DNA of 64,000 nucleotides from MPNP01 sp026710155. Its GTDB lineage: Bacteria; Pseudomonadota; Alphaproteobacteria; Rhodobacterales; Rhodobacteraceae. The notes beneath the pieces are model-generated. The model was given only the letters and a program-made list of their open reading frames with translations, had not been told where the DNA came from and made no database searches. Location: the NCBI GenBank assembly GCA_965200885.1, contig OZ241737.1:1116001-1180000 (forward strand), given 5' to 3'. Position numbers and translations under genes: made by a program. Position 1 is the stretch's first letter. Each line of letters starts with the position of its first letter. Positions 56,994 to 64,000 of this stretch are shown here, piece by piece.

Positions 56994-57105
56994 GATTTGA
57001 CCAGGCAGTTGGACGCACCGGAGGTAGGCATGAATACAATGAACGAGAGTTGCAACAAGGGTTGGAAACTCCTTGGGACCAAGATGGGAAAAGACAATGC
57101 CAGGC
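56994..57105 (+). pseudogene. Decayed copy of the small coiled-coil anchor gene
   Basis: The bases match 35700-35845: translation keeps DLTRQLDAPE, MNT, GWKLLGTKMG and DNAR, like the intact gene's DLDRRLSVLE, MNT, GWKLLEAKMG and DNAR. The frame is lost afterwards and the membrane anchor is gone. It follows the AAA ATPase gene in the same relation as the intact copy follows the HEPN gene. Confidence 0.6.
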
Positions 57106-57193
57106 TGTACCGGATGATGAATTTCAATCTTGGATATGATACGAGGAAACCGTCAAGTTGTTGTTGGATTTCAATGATATATCCTATTCTTTA

Positions 57194-57331
57194 GAGCCTG
57201 AATCATAAGTCACAAAACATTAAAAATGATGCTGTTCAACCTAAAATTCAGAACTGACTTGGAAGAAAAAATGGTTTCTTTTCTGGAAATGTATTGAATT
57301 TGCTACATTTCTCGACTTATGGAACAGGCTC
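57194..57331 (+). mobile_element. MITE copy 3 (138 bp)
   Basis: Ends GAGCCTGAATCATAAGTCA and CGACTTATGGAACAGGCTC are near-perfect inverted repeats, flanked by TTA on both sides (57191-57193 and 57332-57334). It contains no gene. It ends 16 bases before the stop of the convergent transglycosylase gene. It is the best-preserved copy and the best for judging the element's borders. Confidence 0.85.
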
Positions 57332-57346
57332 TTAAACCAGTCAAGA

Positions 57347-57934
57347 TCAAAACAAGCCGATTCTACACCCTCTCAACTGGCTTCGATATTGACGTTCTAT
57401 GTCGGCAACCTTGTCGGAAACATCAATTAACCAAGCTTTCTGTCTGTAACTGCCCTTGCGATATCCATTGTGCCCCTCATGATAGGCCAGGTAAACCCTT
57501 TTGGCATCACTTTTGGAAATATTCAAGTCACGTGCTGAGATATCAGTGTACCAACCGATGAATTCTACGACATCACCATAGTTTGTTCTACTGACCCTTC
57601 GATTACCAGTGGATTCCTGATACCATTTCCAGGTGCCATCCAAAACCTGCCCATAACCATATGCCGTGGTTTCATAACCGGCGGGAATGACACCCATCCT
57701 GAATTTGCGAGGAGGTCTGGCATTTCTTACAAATTTACTTTCCTGGTAAATTACGGCCATCTGAACAGACATCGGGACACCCCATTTTTTCTCGACTCGA
57801 TCCATGTGTCTATACCAGTTGGGATTGCTTTTCACGATATTGCAGGCATTGTCAATTCTGTCAGGAGGACCAAAATCAACAATACTACAACCAGCCAAAC
57901 CGGCCAGCAAAATTACAAGAAGAAATTTTTTCAC
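57347..57934 (-). CDS. Transglycosylase-SLT-like lipoprotein
   Basis: This 195-residue protein starts at GTG 57934. A lipoprotein signal ends LAGC (about Cys15), followed by a lysozyme-like domain: WGVPMSVQMAVIYQESKFVRNA with the catalytic Glu, then TAYGYGQVLDGTWKWYQ, and YLAYHEGHNGYRKGSY. It probably cuts peptidoglycan glycan strands at the outer membrane. No ribosome site is strong here. It is unlinked to the pilus locus, which lacks its own transglycosylase. Confidence 0.85.
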   Translation of the reverse strand: MKKFLLVILLAGLAGCSIVDFGPPDRIDNACNIVKSNPNWYRHMDRVEKKWGVPMSVQMAVIYQESKFVRNARPPRKFRMGVIPAGYETTAYGYGQVLDGTWKWYQESTGNRRVSRTNYGDVVEFIGWYTDISARDLNISKSDAKRVYLAYHEGHNGYRKGSYRQKAWLIDVSDKVADIERQYRSQLRGCRIGLF

Positions 57935-58219
57935 TATAGTATCTTTGTTATCATGATGAGAACACTTCAAGGGTTCCGCACCCAACCCCATATTCTCAAA
58001 ATTGAACTGCTCTGGTGCGAATGATTGTTATATCCTAACGAAAAATTCAAAATTTTCAACTAAAAATTAGCATTGGTATTTTTTTCAGACCTTCTATTTG
58101 TACTACTGAAATTTGGTTTCCATGAGGCATGCCATGGCTAGAAAATGTTAATGCCTCCCTGCTTGAAAGGAATATCTGAATTTCGCACAAAATTGGCAGC
58201 CATAAAGGGCTTGATCTGA

Positions 58220-59326
58220 ATGGACCGAAGGAACAAAACGGAAATGCATCTCACCTTGCGAAAAGATGAAGTTCTGGCCAGAACTATGAGCGATATGAGG
58301 CTGGGCATTCCGGTGGTCATCAAGGATAATGACAATGCTTGTGTTGTTCTGCCGATAGAAAACGGCTCATTCCCCCGGATGAAGGAATTCCTGGCTGAGG
58401 ATACGACCGTAATGGCTCTCACTCGTCGAAGGGCTGACACTCTTAAGGCGCGGGTTTATGATGGTGATTTGGCTCGTATAATTATCCCTGATGATGCCAG
58501 TCTGGACTGGGTTAAGGCCATTGCCGATCCCTCTCTTGACCTGAAGGTCCCCTTGAAGGGTCCCCTTGAAACAGAAAGAGGGGGAGAGGTCCATTTGCAC
58601 AGGATGGCGATTGAGCTTGCCAGAAAGGCCAGATTGCTACCTGCAGTCCTGGTTCGGATGTTGCAGGGTGAGGAGGTTGGGAAAACCCGGTTTTCCTGTC
58701 TGGAGGTTCAGGATTTTGACCCGAAACAGCAACCGGATGTTTCCCTTGAACTGGTTTCAAAATCCACTCTCCCACTTTCCGAAAAAGTTCCTTCAATGAT
58801 TTACCTTTTTCGAGAAAAACTTGGGGGTGATGAACATTGCTCAATTGTTTTTGGCTCTCCACCCAGGAATAGGCCGGTGCTGACCAGACTTCATTCAGGC
58901 TGCTTTACGGGAGATGTGCTTGGTTCATTGAAATGTGACTGCCAACCGCAGTTACACCTTGCCTTGGAGAGAATGATCAACAATGAAGAGGGAATTCTGC
59001 TCTATATCAATCAGGAAGGCAGGGGAATTGGCCTCATCAACAAAATAAGGGCCTATTCTCTTCAGGATCAGGGTTTTGACACGGTTGAGGCAAATCATCG
59101 TTTGGGTTTTGAGGATGATGAAAGGGATTTCAGGTTGGGATCGGAAGTCCTGAAACTGCTGGGATATGAAAATCTAAGATTGATGACCAACAATCCGGCC
59201 AAGATAACCATTCTGGAATCACAGGGAATCAATGTTCATGAACGAATTCCCATCCTGACCGCAGTCAACAAATACAATGCCGAATACATGGCTGTAAAGG
59301 CACGAAAAAGTGGTCACAGACTTTGA
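58220..59326 (+). CDS. ribA: GTP cyclohydrolase II (with degenerate N-terminal domain)
   Basis: This 368-residue enzyme opens GTP to the first riboflavin intermediate. The zinc site is complete in LHSGCFTGDVLGSLKCDC, and the later YINQEGRGIGLINKI and MTNNPAKI motifs are present. The N-terminal 160 residues resemble a RibB-like domain that has lost its catalytic residues, as in other alphaproteobacterial proteins. I found no FMN riboswitch upstream. The stop overlaps the start of the next gene (TTGA). Confidence 0.9.
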   Translation: MDRRNKTEMHLTLRKDEVLARTMSDMRLGIPVVIKDNDNACVVLPIENGSFPRMKEFLAEDTTVMALTRRRADTLKARVYDGDLARIIIPDDASLDWVKAIADPSLDLKVPLKGPLETERGGEVHLHRMAIELARKARLLPAVLVRMLQGEEVGKTRFSCLEVQDFDPKQQPDVSLELVSKSTLPLSEKVPSMIYLFREKLGGDEHCSIVFGSPPRNRPVLTRLHSGCFTGDVLGSLKCDCQPQLHLALERMINNEEGILLYINQEGRGIGLINKIRAYSLQDQGFDTVEANHRLGFEDDERDFRLGSEVLKLLGYENLRLMTNNPAKITILESQGINVHERIPILTAVNKYNAEYMAVKARKSGHRL

Positions 59327-59835
59327 CCTTCCCAGAAACCATATTCATCGACAAGTGGCATGGATGGTACAAGGGAACAAAATTTCCCTGCTCCATTGGC
59401 CGCAGTGGCATAAAAACCGTTAAAAACGAAGGTGATGGTGTTACACCGGCAGGTGCCTATTTGCTTGAGTATGTCTTGTACCGACCAGACAGGGTATCAC
59501 GATTCTTCCTGCCACCACAGGCAATTCCCATCAGAAAAGGGAATATCTGGTCAGATGATCCCCGGGACTCCAACTACAACAGGTTGATTGCCAATGGTAC
59601 CAATTGGAAATTCAGCCACGAAAGGATGTTCAGGGCCGATTCACTTTACGATATTGTCATACCAATTGATTACAACAGGGCCGATCCGAAACCAGGCAAG
59701 GGATCAGCGATTTTTCTGCATGTGTGGCGGGGGCCTAGAATTCCTACGGAAGGATGTGTGGCCGTTGACTGGAAAACCATGATCTGGATTGCAGGCAATC
59801 TCACAAGCAAGACCCGAATAGCCATCAAATCTTGA
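59323..59835 (+). CDS. L,D-transpeptidase-fold (YkuD) protein
   Basis: This 170-residue protein has the YkuD domain with the catalytic block HVWRGPRIPTEGCVAV (His, Arg, Cys). There is no signal peptide, and the TTG start overlaps the ribA stop. Such small YkuD proteins often follow ribA in alphaproteobacteria. L,D-transpeptidases cross-link peptidoglycan or attach proteins to it; for this signal-less form the site of action is unclear. Confidence 0.85.
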   Translation: MTFPETIFIDKWHGWYKGTKFPCSIGRSGIKTVKNEGDGVTPAGAYLLEYVLYRPDRVSRFFLPPQAIPIRKGNIWSDDPRDSNYNRLIANGTNWKFSHERMFRADSLYDIVIPIDYNRADPKPGKGSAIFLHVWRGPRIPTEGCVAVDWKTMIWIAGNLTSKTRIAIKS

Positions 59836-59849
59836 CTCAAGTGTCCTGA

Positions 59850-60509
59850 TTACCGTTTGGAATAATCCCGTTCTCCAAAAATGGCTGTACCAACACGTAT
59901 GTGGGTTGCTCCCATTCTAACGGCCGAATCAAAATCATTGCTCATGCCCATGCTCAGGTTGGATAATCCATTTCGTTTGGCAAGATTGGCGAGAAGACCA
60001 AAGTGCAGGGCCGGTTCTTCGTCAAAGGGGGGTATGCACATGAGTCCCAAGAGAGGCAGGTTGTACTTCCTGATTTCAGTTACCAGCTGATCGGTCTCAC
60101 CGGGCAAGATACCAGACTTTTGTGGTTCCTCACCGGTATTCACCTGAACAAACAGGTCCGGACAGGTGCCGATTTCGTCGGCGATACGAACAATTCTGGT
60201 AACCAGACTGGCACGATCAATCGAGTGGATGCAATGAAAGAGTTGCATGGCTTGTCTAGCCTTGTTCGATTGCAGGGGGCCAAGAAGGTGTATTTTGGTT
60301 TGAGGATATGTTGCCAGAAATTCCGGCCATTTACCTACAGCTTCCTGAACCCTGTTTTCACCAAATTCCTCATGGCCTTCTGCCAAAAGACCCAAAACCC
60401 TCTCATTGGGTTGCAGTTTGGAAACGGCAATTACCCGGGTTGAACCAATTGACCTGTTGGTTTCCTTTTCAGCCTTTTGAACCCGGGATACAATTTCGGA
60501 TAGAGACAT
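59850..60509 (-). CDS. yggS: PLP homeostasis protein YggS family
   Basis: This 219-residue protein is the PLP-binding YggS/PLPBP family. ATG 60509 is used. The PLP Lys is in VIAVSKLQP, and GENRVQEA, HLLGPLQSNKA, VNTGEEPQKSGI and MGMSNDFDSAVRMGATHIRVGTAIFG are all typical. It balances free PLP and amino-acid pools. It runs opposite to its neighbours. Confidence 0.95.
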   Translation of the reverse strand: MSLSEIVSRVQKAEKETNRSIGSTRVIAVSKLQPNERVLGLLAEGHEEFGENRVQEAVGKWPEFLATYPQTKIHLLGPLQSNKARQAMQLFHCIHSIDRASLVTRIVRIADEIGTCPDLFVQVNTGEEPQKSGILPGETDQLVTEIRKYNLPLLGLMCIPPFDEEPALHFGLLANLAKRNGLSNLSMGMSNDFDSAVRMGATHIRVGTAIFGERDYSKR

Positions 60510-60796
60510 TTCGATTATAATCAATGAGTTTGGAAAATTTTCAGTTATTGACACTGATACAGTAAATAACCATTACTCCGGTAATTTCCATTTTGAACAA
60601 AAAAATTAATATCAATCCTGTTGGAACTGGTTAAACAATTAAAATATCTGTAATTATTGAAGTGGTAATGAACATAGGTTAATTTAGGAATGTTCAATCC
60701 GACCAGACAATTGGGTGCATTTACGGTGTCTGTTTTTGATTTGGGCCATAGTAGGTCAAATCAGTGGCATGGCCTAAGGACGAAAGGTAACTTGAT

Positions 60797-61288
60797 ATGA
60801 TTAGGACAAAGTCTCTTGGCTTTATATTGGCACTATTCGTAGTATTTTCTTTGAGTGCTTGTTCAAATGGCGTGAATATCTTTGGAGGTGGGGATAGAAC
60901 CGTACCCAAGGCCGAGGAAAAGGCGGAAGTTGAATCCGAGGGAAGGCCACAGCGATTGCGGGACCTGTTTCTCATGCAGAATTCCTCCACCGAGTTGAAA
61001 GTCAACAGGTTTATCTGGAAGGCAACTCTGGAAGTGCTCGATTTCATGCCCATTGAGGAAGTTGATCCATTTACCGGCATCATTCAATTTGGGTGGGCAA
61101 TACCACCAGGTGGTACCAGGGAGTACCAGGCAACGGTTGTAGTCAGCGATCCTTCCCTTGATGCAAGATCACTCCAGGTCACATTCAGAACAAGAGCGGG
61201 AGTGGTTGATCCGGATCTGAACAGGGAAATAGAAAATTCCATTCTGGCAAGGGCCCGCCAACTCAAGATTGCAGAGTTGGGCTTCTAG
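60797..61288 (+). CDS. DUF3576 lipoprotein
   Basis: This 163-residue protein has a lipoprotein signal ending LSAC (Cys22) and the DUF3576 pattern VNRFIWKATLEVLDFMPIEEVDPFTGIIQ, found in Alphaproteobacteria upstream of leuS. Its function is unknown; it is thought to be an outer-membrane or periplasmic factor. It precedes leuS by 18 bases. Confidence 0.9.
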   Translation: MIRTKSLGFILALFVVFSLSACSNGVNIFGGGDRTVPKAEEKAEVESEGRPQRLRDLFLMQNSSTELKVNRFIWKATLEVLDFMPIEEVDPFTGIIQFGWAIPPGGTREYQATVVVSDPSLDARSLQVTFRTRAGVVDPDLNREIENSILARARQLKIAELGF

Positions 61289-61306
61289 ACATATCTGGAA
61301 AAATCA

Positions 61307-63868
61307 ATGACAGGATATGATTTCCTGAAACAGGAGTGTTTCTGGCAGCAGGAATGGGAAAAGGCTGGGGTTTTTGAGGCTTCGTCCGATCGGAGTCTTC
61401 CCAAATACTATGTTTTGGAAATGTTTCCCTATCCCTCGGGGAAAATTCACATGGGGCATGTTCGCAACTATACCATGGGTGATGTCATTGCCCGGTACAA
61501 GATTGCCAAGGGCTTCAATGTGCTTCACCCAATGGGCTGGGATGCTTTCGGCTTGCCGGCCGAAAATGCCGCTCTCAAGAACAACGAACATCCGGACAGA
61601 TGGACCCGTCAAAATATTTCCGAAATGAGAAAACAGCTCAAGACGCTGGGATTGTCCATAGATTGGAAAAGGGAACTGGCCACCTGTGACAAGGAGTATT
61701 ATGGCCAGCAACAGGCCCTGTTCCTGGATATGATGGCCAAGGGTTTGGTTGACAGGAAAACAACCCTTGTAAACTGGGACCCGGTGGATGGGACTGTTTT
61801 GGCCAACGAACAGGTGATCGATGGAATGGGCTGGCGTTCCGGGGCCAAGGTTGAACAAAAGGAACTTTCCCAATGGGTGTTCAGAATAACCGATTTTTCG
61901 GAAGATCTGCTGGAGGCCATTGACGGGCTTGAGGGCTGGCCGGACAAGGTCCGCCTCATGCAGCGAAACTGGATCGGTAAATCCAGCGGTCTGGAATTCG
62001 ATTTTGAAACCATTGACTGTCCTGAGGGGATTGACAAGCTGAAGGTTTATACAACCAGGCCGGATACCCTGATGGGCGCCACCTTTGCAGCTGTATCGCC
62101 GGAACATCCACTTGCCAGAGCAATTGCCAGGAAAAATCCTGAAGTTGAGGAATTCATTCGGGATTGTCGGCAGGCGGGAACCTCGGAAGTGGAACTCGAG
62201 TTGCTGGAGAAAAGGGGAGTGGATACCGGCTTCAAGGTCCGCCATCCACTTGACCCGGATGTATTCCTACCTATCTGGGTGGCAAATTTCATTCTCAATA
62301 CTGTTGGTACCGGAGCAATCTTTGGCTGTCCGGCCCATGACCAGAGGGATTTGGATTTTACCAGAAAGTATGATCTGCCGGTCATTGATGTATTTTTTCC
62401 CGAGGATTCGGATACACCCGTGGGCAATGAAGCCTATGTTCCACCCAAAACCCAGAGGGTAAAATATTTGCGGGGTTTTGCAGGCGATGAGTTGCAAACG
62501 GGGGGTGAAGGTATCACTGCTGCCATAGCTTATTGTGAAGAAAGAGGAATAGGCAGGAAAGTTGTCAGGTATCGTCTGCGGGATTGGGGTATCAGCAGGC
62601 AAAGATATTGGGGATGTCCCATTCCGGTAATCCATTGCCCCAATTGTGGCATCGTACCGGAAAAAAAGGAAAATTTACCGGTTGAGCTGCCGATCGATGT
62701 GAGTTTTGAGAAACCCGGCAATCCCCTTGATCACCACCCAACTTTCAAACAATGCACATGTCCCAATTGTGGATCTGCTGCCTTGAGGGAAACCGATACC
62801 ATGGATACCTTTGTCGACAGTTCATGGTATTTTGTACGCTATACAGCACCCAGCGAAAAAACACCAACAAACCTGGCTATGGCTGATTACTGGATGAATG
62901 TCGATCAGTATATCGGTGGCATTGAACATGCCATTCTGCATTTGCTGTATTCCCGTTTTTTTGCCCGGGCCATGCAACTGACCGGGCATTTGTCAGAAAA
63001 GTGCAGGGAACCCTTTGATTCACTCTTTACACAGGGGATGGTCAATCATGCCATTTACCAGACCAGGGACAGGAATGGTCGACCGATCTATCACTTTCCT
63101 ACCGAGGTTGAGGTATCAGGAACAGAAGCCAGGTTGAAAAGCACTGGAGAGCCCGTTGAGATTATTCCTTCGGCCAAAATGGCAAAGTCAAAAAACAATA
63201 TCATTGATCCCCAGGGTTTGATCAAACAGCATGGGGCAGATACTGCCAGATGGTATATGGTTTCTGATTCACCACCGGACAGAGACATCGAATGGACAAC
63301 AACAGGCGTGGAAGCTGCCTCCAAGCACTTGGAGCGGGTATGGCGGCTTGCCAACGATATCAATTCGATGGACGATGCGGGAACTCCCAACGAGGATTTG
63401 AAACTGAAGAAAATCCTTCACCAGACCATCAACGAATTTGGCAGGGAGATTGAGGGGTTTATCTTCAACAAGGCCATCGCAAGGCTTTATGAACTGTATA
63501 ATGCAATGGTAAGATCCAAGGCCAGTGCCAGTGTAAAAAAGACAACCATGTTAACCTATGCCCAGCTTATGGCCCCCATAACACCCCATTTGGCAGAGGA
63601 AATCTGGCGTTTGCTTGGAGGCAGGGATTTTGTGGTCAAGACCGAGTGGCCCAAAGCCGATCCCGAATACCTGAGGGTGGATCAAATCACCATGCCGATA
63701 CAGATTAATGGAAAATTGAGATCAAGGATTAAAGTTGCCAAGGGTCTTCCAAAGGATCAGGTTCTCAAGATGGTGCTTGAAGATGAAGTTGTTACAAGGT
63801 ATCTTGATGGTAATGAACCTCGTAAAACAATTGTAGTGCCAGACAGGATTGTGAATATTGTTGTCTAG
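61307..63868 (+). CDS. leuS: Leucyl-tRNA synthetase
   Basis: This 853-residue class Ia synthetase charges tRNA-Leu. The HIGH-type motif is HMGHVRN at about residue 47; the KMSKS-type motif is KMAKS at residues 624-628. The editing domain lies between, with the TRPDTLMGATF element. The C-terminal anticodon-binding region and the final KTIVVPDRIVNIVV end are complete. The stop overlaps the next start closely. Confidence 0.95.
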   Translation: MTGYDFLKQECFWQQEWEKAGVFEASSDRSLPKYYVLEMFPYPSGKIHMGHVRNYTMGDVIARYKIAKGFNVLHPMGWDAFGLPAENAALKNNEHPDRWTRQNISEMRKQLKTLGLSIDWKRELATCDKEYYGQQQALFLDMMAKGLVDRKTTLVNWDPVDGTVLANEQVIDGMGWRSGAKVEQKELSQWVFRITDFSEDLLEAIDGLEGWPDKVRLMQRNWIGKSSGLEFDFETIDCPEGIDKLKVYTTRPDTLMGATFAAVSPEHPLARAIARKNPEVEEFIRDCRQAGTSEVELELLEKRGVDTGFKVRHPLDPDVFLPIWVANFILNTVGTGAIFGCPAHDQRDLDFTRKYDLPVIDVFFPEDSDTPVGNEAYVPPKTQRVKYLRGFAGDELQTGGEGITAAIAYCEERGIGRKVVRYRLRDWGISRQRYWGCPIPVIHCPNCGIVPEKKENLPVELPIDVSFEKPGNPLDHHPTFKQCTCPNCGSAALRETDTMDTFVDSSWYFVRYTAPSEKTPTNLAMADYWMNVDQYIGGIEHAILHLLYSRFFARAMQLTGHLSEKCREPFDSLFTQGMVNHAIYQTRDRNGRPIYHFPTEVEVSGTEARLKSTGEPVEIIPSAKMAKSKNNIIDPQGLIKQHGADTARWYMVSDSPPDRDIEWTTTGVEAASKHLERVWRLANDINSMDDAGTPNEDLKLKKILHQTINEFGREIEGFIFNKAIARLYELYNAMVRSKASASVKKTTMLTYAQLMAPITPHLAEEIWRLLGGRDFVVKTEWPKADPEYLRVDQITMPIQINGKLRSRIKVAKGLPKDQVLKMVLEDEVVTRYLDGNEPRKTIVVPDRIVNIVV

Positions 63869-64000
63869 ATGGAAAATAATCGGACTGGTCACACTTTGTG
63901 TGCTGGTCGCTGGATGTGAATTCTCTCCATTGTACGGCCCGGATTCGCCATGGGAATCCCATGCCAATCAAACCGATATTACGGTAACCGGCAATTTGGA
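63858..64000 (+). CDS. lptE: LPS-assembly lipoprotein LptE, N-terminal part (cut by window edge)
   Basis: The frame starts at TTG 63858 or 63861, overlapping the leuS stop. A signal ends LVAGCEFSPLYGP, a lipoprotein signal with the FSPLYG start of LptE. LptE plugs the LptD barrel in LPS transport. Position after leuS is the usual alphaproteobacterial place. Only the first 45 codons or so are seen. Confidence 0.75.
   Translation, partial: MLSRWKIIGLVTLCVLVAGCEFSPLYGPDSPWESHANQTDITVTGNL

Noticed and set aside
57935..58219. FMN riboswitch before ribA
   Set aside because: I looked for the conserved FMN aptamer blocks upstream of ribA and did not see them.
1..64000. CRISPR arrays, rRNA or tRNA genes
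   Set aside because: No regularly spaced direct repeats and no cloverleaf-like or rRNA-like sequence was noticed by eye; a tool-based scan would be needed to be sure.

Overview
The window looks like a chromosomal segment of a moderately AT-rich alphaproteobacterium. The strongest signs are several alphaproteobacterial gene neighbourhoods: aminotransferase-ftsK-lolA near xthA and an OmpR-type regulator; DUF3576-leuS-lptE; a DUF2794 gene; and a GTP cyclohydrolase II with a degenerate N-terminal domain. I saw no rRNA, tRNA or CRISPR array. The genus cannot be fixed from this sequence.

Positions 1-17047 hold the most unusual system. A thin-pilus (IncI/R64 PilN-O-P-Q-R-S type) set is joined to type IVB secretion (Dot/Icm, IncI Tra) core genes: DotI/IcmL, DotH/IcmK, DotG/IcmE, a large Lys-rich single-span membrane protein, and an IcmC/IcmD/TraQ-like membrane protein. 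Between PilR and PilS sit a signal-less phosphonate-binding-like protein, a TerB-like protein, and two GC-rich genes on the opposite strand for small Cys-containing secreted proteins. Each of those two has its signal peptide out of frame by one base at a G/C run.

Positions 17208-27061 hold mostly ordinary genes: a HEPN-like protein, asd, an NlpC/P60 hydrolase, DUF2794, an ArsJ-type MFS exporter without its usual GAPDH partner, a gamma-glutamyltransferase-like enzyme, HspQ, and two tandem paralogous winged-helix response regulators. A decayed NERD-domain gene lies among them.

Positions 27062-37012 are accessory and eroded: an IS66-family remnant, a protease C-terminal fragment, a MITE, a nuclease fragment, an intact MNT antitoxin beside a broken HEPN toxin, and a truncated DNA methyltransferase. 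A conserved island (amidase, Ubi-type monooxygenase, Trm112, CnoX/YbbN) interrupts this stretch.

Positions 37052-46471 form an iron-acquisition block on the minus strand: FbpA-FbpB-FbpC ferric ABC transporter next to DUF1513, imelysin, di-heme DUF1111 and a second imelysin.

Positions 47024-54927 carry xthA, an OmpR-like regulator with a degenerate receiver, the aminotransferase, ftsK, an AbiEii-like pseudogene and lolA. Positions 54928-57346 are a second eroded patch: an IS66 remnant, a frameshifted AAA ATPase gene and a MITE. Its 3' end shares a sequence module with the HEPN locus. The remainder to position 64000 is housekeeping: a lytic transglycosylase lipoprotein, ribA, an L,D-transpeptidase-fold protein, yggS, DUF3576, leuS and the start of lptE.

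A family of three MITE copies (about 130-140 bp, near-perfect terminal repeats, 3-bp TNA target duplications) is scattered at 29.6, 46.7 and 57.2 kb.
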